A DNA stretch of 37,685 nucleotides, from the NCBI RefSeq assembly GCF_005930495.1, contig NZ_SJEX01000049.1, positions 1 through 37,685 of the forward strand, written 5' to 3'. Below are positions 31,947 to 37,685 of the stretch, in pieces. The notes under the pieces were generated by a model. That model saw only the letters and a list, made by a program, of their open reading frames with translations, ran no database searches and was not told the DNA's origin. A program made the translations under genes and the position numbers. Numbering within the stretch: position 1 is the stretch's first letter; every line of letters starts with the position of its first letter. The DNA is from Modestobacter excelsi. Lineage in GTDB: Bacteria; Actinomycetota; Actinomycetes; Mycobacteriales; Geodermatophilaceae.

Positions 31947-32426
31947 GTGACCGTCCGTCCCATCCGTGAACTCGGTGACCCCGTCCTGCGCACCCCGGCC
32001 GACCCGGTCCGGGCGTTCGACAAGGACCTGGCCGCTCTCGTGCGCGACCTGGAGGAGACCGTCGACCACCCCGGCCGGGCCGGGCTCGCGGCGACGCAGA
32101 TCGGGGTCGGCCTGCGGGTCTTCTCCTACAACGTCGACGGCGTCATCGGGCACCTGGTGAACCCGGTGATCGCCGAGCGCTCCGAGGAGACCCAGGACGA
32201 CGACGAGGGCTGCCTGTCCATCCCGGGCCTCTACGCGCCGACCGTGCGGGCGATGCACTGCGCCGCCGAGGGCTTCGACGTCCACGGCGAGCCGCTGCGG
32301 ATCGAGGGCAGCGGGCTGCTGGCGCGCTGCCTGCAGCACGAGGTCGACCACCTGGACGGGAAGCTCTTCGTCGACCGGCTGACCGGCGAGGCCCGCAAGC
32401 GGGTGCTCCGCGCGCTGCGCAGCTGA
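31947..32426 (+). CDS. def: peptide deformylase
   Basis: A 159-residue metalloenzyme removing the formyl group from new proteins. All three motifs are present: GLAATQIG (motif 1), EGCLSIPG with the metal Cys (motif 2) and QHEVDHLDG with both His ligands and the catalytic Glu (motif 3). The GTG start has GAGGAGG four bases upstream. It follows proB after a 73-base gap with GAGCG-type repeats. The GNAT gene starts inside its stop codon. Confidence 0.96.
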   Translation: MTVRPIRELGDPVLRTPADPVRAFDKDLAALVRDLEETVDHPGRAGLAATQIGVGLRVFSYNVDGVIGHLVNPVIAERSEETQDDDEGCLSIPGLYAPTVRAMHCAAEGFDVHGEPLRIEGSGLLARCLQHEVDHLDGKLFVDRLTGEARKRVLRALRS

Positions 32427-33034
32427 TGACCTGGCTCGAGCCGGTCACGCTGGCCGGCGACGTCGTCACCCTCGAGCCGCTGCGCCGGGAGCACGCGAGC
32501 GTCCTGGCCACCGCCGCCGCCGACGGCCGGCTGTGGGAGCTCTGGTACACCTCGGTGCCCACCCGCGAGGGCATGGCCGCCGACGTCGAGGCCAAGCTGG
32601 CCCTGCGTGACGCCGGCGCGATGCTGCCCTTCACCGTGCGCCGCAACGACACCGGCGCCGTGGTCGGGGTGACCACCTTCTGCAACATCGACGCCGGGAC
32701 GCCGCGGCTGGAGATCGGCTCCACCTGGACGGCGGCGTCCGCCCAGCGGTCCGGCGTGAACACCGAGAGCAAGCTGCTGCTGCTCGGGCACGCGTTCGAG
32801 GTGCTCGGCTGCCTGGCGGTCGAGTTCCGCACCCACTGGCACAACACCCAGTCCCGGACCGCGATCGCCGCGCTCGGCGCCAAGCAGGACGGCGTGCTGC
32901 GCAACCACCGACGCCTGCCCGACGGCTCGCTGCGGGACACGGTGGTCTTCTCCGTCACCGACGCCGAGTGGCCGGCGGTCCGCAACCGGCTCCGGCACCG
33001 GCTCGCCCGCCACGGCGCCCGAGGACAGGCATAG
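32426..33034 (+). CDS. GNAT acetyltransferase (RimJ/RimL type)
   Basis: A 202-residue acetyltransferase. The N-terminal VTLEPLRREHASVL and the central IGSTWTAASAQRSGVNTESK (the acetyl-CoA loop in the divergent RimL style), followed by VEFRTHWHNTQSRTAIAALG, place it with enzymes acetylating protein N-termini or small amines. The ATG shares an A with the def stop (TGATG), so the two are coupled, which makes nascent-protein processing an attractive but unproven role. The stop codon lies inside the terminator stem. Confidence 0.88.
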   Translation: MTWLEPVTLAGDVVTLEPLRREHASVLATAAADGRLWELWYTSVPTREGMAADVEAKLALRDAGAMLPFTVRRNDTGAVVGVTTFCNIDAGTPRLEIGSTWTAASAQRSGVNTESKLLLLGHAFEVLGCLAVEFRTHWHNTQSRTAIAALGAKQDGVLRNHRRLPDGSLRDTVVFSVTDAEWPAVRNRLRHRLARHGARGQA

Positions 33035-33082
33035 GAAGCTCCGCACCCGGTACTGGGCCCGAGACCGGGTGCAGAGCTTCCT
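33033..33082 (+). terminator. terminator hairpin after the GNAT gene
   Basis: AGGAAGCTC-C-GCACCCGGT (33033-33051) pairs with ACCGGGTGC-A-GAGCTTCCT (33064-33082); one mismatch in 19 positions, 12-base loop. It overlaps the stop codon of the gene it ends. Confidence 0.88.
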
Positions 33083-33102
33083 TCGCCTGAGACATCGCCG
33101 CG

Positions 33103-33108
33103 TAACCT
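33103..33108 (+). promoter_or_regulatory. -10 of proA (TAACCT), leaderless
   Basis: TAACCT ends six bases before the proA GTG, placing the transcription start on or next to the start codon. Confidence 0.55.
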
Positions 33109-33114
33109 CGGTGC

Positions 33115-34365
33115 GTGTCCGCTGACGACTTCCCGCTGATCGGAGCGGCCGCCGCGCGCGCCCGTGAGGCCGCCCGCGTGCTGCGCACCCTGCCCACCGA
33201 GACCAAGGACGCCGCGCTCCTCGCGATGGCCGAGGCGCTGCTCGAGCGGGCCGACGAGGTGCTGGCCGCCAACGCCGCCGACGTCGAGGCCGCCGCAGCC
33301 GCCGGGACGCCGGAGTCGGTGCTCGACCGGCTGCGACTCACCCCGGCCCGGGTGTCCGGGGTCGCCGACGCGCTGCGTCAGCTGGTCGCCCTGCCGGACC
33401 CGGTGGGCGACGTCGTCCGCGGGTCGACGCTGGCCAACGGCCTGCAGCTGCGCCAGGTCCGGGTGCCGCTCGGCGTCGTCGGCATCGTCTACGAGGCCCG
33501 GCCGAACGTGACCGTCGACGCCGCGGGGCTGTGCCTCAAGAGCGGCAACGCCGCGCTGCTGCGCGGGTCGGCCTCCGCGCACCGCACGAACACCGCCCTC
33601 GTCGCCGTCCTGACCGAGGCCGCGGAGAAGGCCGGGCTGCCGGCCGGGTCGGTCGCGCTGCTGCCGGCCGACCGGGCGTCGGTGGGGGAGCTGCTGAACG
33701 CCCGCGGCCTGGTCGACGTGGTCATCCCGCGCGGTGGTGCCTCGCTGATCCAGCGGGTGGTCACCGAGTCCAGGGTGCCGGTGATCGAGACCGGTGTCGG
33801 CAACTGCCACGTGTACGTCGACGCCTCCGCCGACGCCGCGATGGCCGAGGCGATCGTCCTGAACTCCAAGACCCACCGGGTGAGCGTCTGCAACTCCGCC
33901 GAGACGCTGCTGGTGCACCGCGACGCCGCGTTCCTCCCGCGGCTGCTCACCGCGCTGGCTGACGCCGGCGTGACGCTGCACGGCGACGACGCCGCCCGCG
34001 CCGCGCACGACGGCGTGCTCGCGGCGACCGACGAGGACTGGGCGACCGAGTACCTGTCGATGGACATGGCGGTGCGCGTGGTCGACGACCTGCCGCAGGC
34101 GCTGGACCACATCAGCCGGTGGGGGAGCGGGCACTCCGAGGCGATCGTCGCCGACTCCGCGCGGGCGATCGCCGACTTCACCGCCGGCGTCGACGCCGCC
34201 GCCGTCCTGGTCAACGCCTCCACCCGGTTCACCGACGGCGGCGAGTTCGGCTTCGGTGCCGAGATCGGCATCTCCACCCAGAAGCTGCACGCCCGGGGGC
34301 CGCTGGGGCTGCCGGAGCTCACCTCCACCACCTACGTCGTCACCGGCAGCGGCCACACCCGCTGA
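33115..34365 (+). CDS. proA: gamma-glutamyl phosphate reductase
   Basis: A 416-residue NADPH-dependent enzyme for the second step of proline synthesis. Visible are [43 protein letters not shown] and the catalytic Cys in [15 protein letters not shown]; the end [16 protein letters not shown] is typical. GTG start with a leaderless-type promoter, separated from proB by its own terminator, so the two pathway genes are probably transcribed independently. The MoxR gene follows after 32 bases. Confidence 0.97.
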   Translation: MSADDFPLIGAAAARAREAARVLRTLPTETKDAALLAMAEALLERADEVLAANAADVEAAAAAGTPESVLDRLRLTPARVSGVADALRQLVALPDPVGDVVRGSTLANGLQLRQVRVPLGVVGIVYEARPNVTVDAAGLCLKSGNAALLRGSASAHRTNTALVAVLTEAAEKAGLPAGSVALLPADRASVGELLNARGLVDVVIPRGGASLIQRVVTESRVPVIETGVGNCHVYVDASADAAMAEAIVLNSKTHRVSVCNSAETLLVHRDAAFLPRLLTALADAGVTLHGDDAARAAHDGVLAATDEDWATEYLSMDMAVRVVDDLPQALDHISRWGSGHSEAIVADSARAIADFTAGVDAAAVLVNASTRFTDGGEFGFGAEIGISTQKLHARGPLGLPELTSTTYVVTGSGHTR

Positions 34366-34397
34366 CCCGGCAGCCCGCCGCCCGACCGAGGAGCCGC

Positions 34398-35282
34398 ATG
34401 TCCCGCACGCCCACGCACGCCGCCCAGTTCGCCGACGTCGCGGACGTGACGACGCGGCTGTCGGCCGCCGGCTACCTCCCCGACCACCAGATCGCGACGA
34501 CGGTCTTCCTCGCCGACCGGCTGGGCAAGCCGCTGCTCGTCGAGGGCCCCGCCGGGGTCGGCAAGACCGAGCTGGCCAAGGCGATGGCCTCGGCCACGGG
34601 CGCGGAGCTGATCCGGCTGCAGTGCTACGAGGGGCTGGACGAGGCCCGGGCGCTGTACGAGTGGAACTACAAGAAGCAGCTGCTGCGGATCTCCGCCGCC
34701 GGCTCCGGCGGGGCGGACTGGGACACCGTCCACGACGACGTCTTCGGTGAGGAGTTCCTGCTCTCCCGGCCGCTGCTGACCGCGATCCGGCGCACCGAGC
34801 CGACCGTGCTGCTCATCGACGAGACCGACAAGGCCGACGTCGAGGTCGAGGGACTGCTGCTGGAGGTGCTCAGCGACTTCCAGGTGACCATCCCGGAGCT
34901 GGGGACCATCACCGCCGCCCGGCGGCCGATGGTGGTGCTGACCTCCAACGCCACCCGGGAGCTGTCCGAGGCGCTCAAGCGGCGCTGCCTGTACCTGGCG
35001 CTGGACTACCCGAGCGCCGAGCGGGAACGGGAGATCGTGCTGTCCCGGGTGCCGGAGCTGACGCCGGCGCTGGCCGACCAGCTGGTGCGTACCGTGCGGG
35101 CACTGCGGGCGCTGGAGCTGAAGAAGGCGCCGTCGATCTCCGAGACGCTGGACTGGGCCCAGACCCTGCTGGCGCTCGGGCTGGACACCCTGGACGAGTC
35201 GGCGATGCGCTCGACGCTCGGCGTGGTGCTCAAGCACGCCAGCGACCAGGTGCGGGCCGTCGCCGAGCTCCGGCTGAACTGA
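34398..35282 (+). CDS. MoxR-family AAA+ ATPase
   Basis: A 294-residue AAA+ ATPase. Walker A is GPAGVGKT (50-57), Walker B is VLLIDETDKAD, sensor 1 is VVLTSN, and the arginine-finger region is ALKRRCLYL. MoxR proteins act as chaperones in assembling or activating complexes, always with a VWA partner. That partner begins inside this gene's stop codon (TGATG). GAGGAG precedes the ATG. The same proA-MoxR-VWA order is known in Mycobacterium. The client protein is unknown. Confidence 0.94.
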   Translation: MSRTPTHAAQFADVADVTTRLSAAGYLPDHQIATTVFLADRLGKPLLVEGPAGVGKTELAKAMASATGAELIRLQCYEGLDEARALYEWNYKKQLLRISAAGSGGADWDTVHDDVFGEEFLLSRPLLTAIRRTEPTVLLIDETDKADVEVEGLLLEVLSDFQVTIPELGTITAARRPMVVLTSNATRELSEALKRRCLYLALDYPSAEREREIVLSRVPELTPALADQLVRTVRALRALELKKAPSISETLDWAQTLLALGLDTLDESAMRSTLGVVLKHASDQVRAVAELRLN

Positions 35283-36721
35283 TGTCCGCGCCGGTGCCGT
35301 CCGCCGCGGTGGAGCCCGGAGGCCTCGTCGGGCACCTGGACGGCTTCGTCCGCGCGGTCCGGGAGGCCGGGGTCCCCGTCGGGATCAGCCAGGCGGTGGA
35401 CGCCGCCCAGGTGCTCACCGTCGTCGACCTGCTCGACCGGGAGCAGCTGCGGCACGGCCTGGCCGCGGTGCTCCTCCGGCGGGCCGCGCAGCGTCCGGCG
35501 TTCGACGTGCTGTTCGACCTGTGGTGGCCGCTGACCGACCGGCCGGTGCCCGCCGAGGACGAGGCGTCCGACGGCCCGGCCGAGGACGGGGACGCCGCGG
35601 ACGGCCCGCTGCCGGTCGGGAACCCGGGAGCGCTGACCGAGGCGATGCGCGCGGAGCTGCTGCGGCTGCTCACCGAGGGCGACGAGGAGGCGCTGCGCCG
35701 GTTCGCCCGGCTCGCCGTGGACCAGCTCGGCGCCGGGGCGCCCTCGCCGTCGGGGCAGTCCTTCTTCAGCTACCGCGTCCTGCGGGCGCTGTCGCCGGAC
35801 ACCCTCATCGCCCAGCTGCTGGCCGGGCTGCTCGGCGACGCCGACCGCGGCGGGCTGGCCGAGCAGGTGGCCCGGCAGACTGCCAAGGAGCGGATCGCCG
35901 CGTTCCGGACGGCGGTGGAGGCCGAGGTGCGCCGCCGGACCGCCGCGGAGAAGGGGCGGGACAAGGTCGCCCGCAACGCCGTCCGGCCGCTGGCCGACCA
36001 GGTCGACTTCCTCCGTGCCCAGCAGTCCGACCTCGCCGAGCTGCGCCGGACCGTCGCGCCGCTGGCCCGCCGGCTGGCCGCCAAGCTCTCGGCCCGGCGC
36101 CGGCTGGGCCGGGAGGGGCGGCTGGACTTCCGGCGGACGGTGCGGGCCTCGCTGGCCACCGGTGGCATGCCGCTGGTGACCCACCACCGGCCCCGGGTGG
36201 TGCACAAGCCGGAGCTGGTCGTGCTCTGCGACGTCAGCGGGTCCGTCGCCGGGTTCAGCCACTTCACGCTGATGCTGACCCAGGCGCTGCGGGAGCACTT
36301 CAGCGGCGTGCGGGCCTTCGCCTTCGTCGACTCGACCGACGAGGTCACCCGGTTCTTCACCCCGGGCGCCGACGTCGTCGACGCCATCGCCCGGATCGGC
36401 AGGGAGGCCGACGTCGTCAGCTTCGACGGGCACAGCGACTACGGCAACGCCCTGGAGGTGTTCGCCGAGAAGTGGCCGGGTGCGGTCGGGCCGAAGACGT
36501 CGCTGCTGGTGCTCGGCGACGGGCGGACCAACTACCGCCATCCCGGCCTGCCCACCCTTGCCGACCTGGTCCGGAGGTCGAGGTCGGCGCACTGGCTCAA
36601 CCCCGAGCCGCGACGGCTGTGGGGGAGCGGTGACTCGGCGGCCGACCGCTACCGCGAGGTCATCCCGATGGTCGAGGTGCGCACCGCTGCCCAGCTCGCG
36701 GACTTCGTCACCACGCTCTGA
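35282..36721 (+). CDS. VWA-domain (CoxE-like) partner of MoxR
   Basis: A 479-residue protein. The N-terminal half is helical and contains an acidic linker (PAEDEASDGPAEDGDAADG, 90-108). The C-terminal half is a von Willebrand A domain with the metal site D317-x-S319-x-S321 in LCDVSGSVAGF, a Thr/Asp loop near AFVDSTDEV and SFDGHSDYGNAL. It matches the CoxE/YehP-like proteins encoded after MoxR, which bind metal and partner proteins. The one-base overlap with the MoxR gene ensures coupled synthesis. Confidence 0.92.
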   Translation: MSAPVPSAAVEPGGLVGHLDGFVRAVREAGVPVGISQAVDAAQVLTVVDLLDREQLRHGLAAVLLRRAAQRPAFDVLFDLWWPLTDRPVPAEDEASDGPAEDGDAADGPLPVGNPGALTEAMRAELLRLLTEGDEEALRRFARLAVDQLGAGAPSPSGQSFFSYRVLRALSPDTLIAQLLAGLLGDADRGGLAEQVARQTAKERIAAFRTAVEAEVRRRTAAEKGRDKVARNAVRPLADQVDFLRAQQSDLAELRRTVAPLARRLAAKLSARRRLGREGRLDFRRTVRASLATGGMPLVTHHRPRVVHKPELVVLCDVSGSVAGFSHFTLMLTQALREHFSGVRAFAFVDSTDEVTRFFTPGADVVDAIARIGREADVVSFDGHSDYGNALEVFAEKWPGAVGPKTSLLVLGDGRTNYRHPGLPTLADLVRRSRSAHWLNPEPRRLWGSGDSAADRYREVIPMVEVRTAAQLADFVTTL

Positions 36722-36967
36722 TCCCCGCACGGCCCGACGTGCGCCGGGTGACACGCCCATGGGAACGATGTCATCGAGGTTCCTCCCCGCGGACCCGTCA
36801 CCGAAACGGCATCGTCCCGTTGTCCAGCGCGGGACGGCAGCGCGCCGACCCACGGCGGCGACCCGCGGGTCGCTCCGCGGGGCGATGCCGGCGACCGGCT
36901 GCACGGGGGAGCCGGTCGCCAGGAGTGGGCGCTGCGCGGCCACCCCGCACCCTGCCCGGGCGCCGGC

Positions 36968-37005
36968 CCGCTGGAGCCGATCGGTCCGCCGACCGGCTCC
37001 AGCGG
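36968..37005 (+). terminator. hairpin before nadD
   Basis: CCGCTGGAGCC (36968-36978) pairs with GGCTCCAGCGG (36995-37005), and an inner CGGT/ACCG extends it. It probably ends the MoxR-VWA transcript, or insulates nadD. Confidence 0.6.
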
Positions 37006-37014
37006 CATCCGGGC

Positions 37015-37020
37015 TAGGCT
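37015..37020 (+). promoter_or_regulatory. -10 of nadD (TAGGCT), leaderless
   Basis: TAGGCT ends six bases before the GTG at 37027, the same spacing as at proA. Confidence 0.55.
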
Positions 37021-37026
37021 CGACCG

Positions 37027-37685
37027 GTGGCGGGACGTCGGCTCGGGGTGATGGGTGGCACGTTCGACCCCGTCCACCACGGTCACCTCGTGGCCGCGAG
37101 CGAGGTCGCCGGGCTGTTCGGGCTCGACGAGGTCGTGTTCGTCCCGACCGGTGCGCCGTGGCAGAAGTCCGACCGCGGGGTGAGCCCGGCCGAGGACCGC
37201 TACCTGATGACCGTGATCGCCACCGCCTCGAACCCGCGGTTCTCGGTGAGCCGGGTCGACGTCGACCGGGGCGGCCAGACGTACACCATCGACACGCTCA
37301 CCGACCTGCAGCGCGAGCACCCGGACGCGGAGCTGTTCTTCATCACCGGCGCCGACGCGCTCGCCCAGATCGTGAGCTGGCGGGAGACCGACAAGCTGTT
37401 CCAGCTCGCCCACTTCGTCGGTGTGACCCGGCCCGGCTACCAGCTGGCCGACGCCGACCTCCCGCCCGGTGCGGTCAGCCTCGTCGAGGTGCCGGCGCTG
37501 GCGATCAGCTCCACGGACTGCCGGGACCGGGTCCGCCGCGGGATGCCCGTCTGGTACCTGGTCCCCGACGGCGTGGTGCAGTACATCGAGAAGCGCGGGC
37601 TCTACCACGGCGGACCCTCCCGCCCCGGTGAGGTGCTCCCGGGGACCGGGCTCCGGCTCCTCGGCGCCTCCCGCAGCCAGGACCC
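37027..37685 (+). CDS. nadD: nicotinate-nucleotide adenylyltransferase (3' end beyond window)
   Basis: Makes deamido-NAD from nicotinate mononucleotide and ATP. The nucleotidyltransferase motif is [15 protein letters not shown] (His-x-x-His type), then [22 protein letters not shown] and the C-terminal [13 protein letters not shown]. The GTG at 37027 gives the expected N-terminus with a leaderless-type -10. The usual end, YIEKRGLY, is reached near residue 193, but no stop follows: the frame stays open for at least 27 more Pro/Gly/Arg-rich codons to the window edge, so the protein carries a tail or a fused segment. Confidence 0.95.
   Translation, partial: MAGRRLGVMGGTFDPVHHGHLVAASEVAGLFGLDEVVFVPTGAPWQKSDRGVSPAEDRYLMTVIATASNPRFSVSRVDVDRGGQTYTIDTLTDLQREHPDAELFFITGADALAQIVSWRETDKLFQLAHFVGVTRPGYQLADADLPPGAVSLVEVPALAISSTDCRDRVRRGMPVWYLVPDGVVQYIEKRGLYHGGPSRPGEVLPGTGLRLLGASRSQD

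Larger units (their letters stand above)
36722..37026. other. 305-base gap between the VWA gene and nadD
   Basis: No gene recognised; frames here are Arg/Pro-rich without homology. It holds a hairpin at 36968-37005 and the nadD -10 at 37015-37020. Confidence 0.5.

Noticed and set aside
1..37685. CRISPR array, prophage, or secondary-metabolite cluster
   Set aside because: No regularly spaced repeats, no phage structural genes, and no synthase genes are visible; mobile DNA is limited to the single IS element and small repeats.

Overview
This window is high-GC actinobacterial chromosome. Very high GC, many GTG starts, stop/start overlaps of one to four bases, a mycothiol-dependent-isomerase-like gene, an Eis-type acetyltransferase and a paired ClpP1/ClpP2 all point to Actinomycetota. 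The overall style suggests Geodermatophilaceae (Blastococcus/Modestobacter/Geodermatophilus), but the genus is an inference from style, not a match. The gene order rpiB, tig-clpP1-clpP2-clpX, valS-folC-DUF4233-ndk, rne-rplU-rpmA-obg-proB, proA-MoxR-VWA-nadD follows the backbone known from Mycobacterium, so most of the window is conserved core with small accessory pieces in the seams.

Region 1 (1-9600): rpiB, a DinB/MDMPI-fold protein, an Eis-like acetyltransferase on the minus strand, a truncated MMPL transporter remnant, a two-part secreted lipoprotein, a SigG-like ECF sigma factor (SnoaL tail) followed by a VOC protein and a RibD-type reductase, a short glutaredoxin-like protein, a probable patatin remnant, tRNA-Gly(TCC) and a PLP-dependent decarboxylase-like enzyme. 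Region 2 (9600-14600): tRNA-Pro(TGG) with a degenerate copy of its 3' end downstream, then the protein quality-control block tig, clpP1, clpP2, clpX, with a good candidate ClgR activator site before clpP1. Region 3 (14600-22200): a degraded AbiEi-like fragment, valS and folC diverging from overlapping promoters, a DUF4233 membrane protein, an orphan 91-residue gene, a complete IS481-family element, a Clp_N-only protein with its small HTH partner, and ndk. Region 4 (22200-33100): radical-SAM/DUF2344 pair, RNase E/G, rplU, rpmA, obg, proB, def and a GNAT acetyltransferase. Region 5 (33100-end): proA, a MoxR ATPase with its VWA partner, and nadD, which is still open at the window edge.

The most interesting points are these. 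(i) The small HTH gene next to the Clp_N-only gene has a near-ideal promoter (TTGACA, 17 bp, TACGTT, leaderless ATG), and its -35 and -10 each sit inside an identical-arm palindrome GTCAAC-N4-GTTGAC; this looks like a tightly autoregulated Clp-adaptor or decoy module. (ii) The IS481 element has landed in a GCTAGG target that was the shared stop-codon overlap of two convergent genes. The 6-bp duplication restored both stops and also supplies the transposase's own stop. (iii) The transposase Shine-Dalgarno lies in an 11-bp stem that would form only in transcripts entering from upstream. (iv) An 81-bp element made of a terminator hairpin between two near-palindromes occurs twice, about 21 kb apart.
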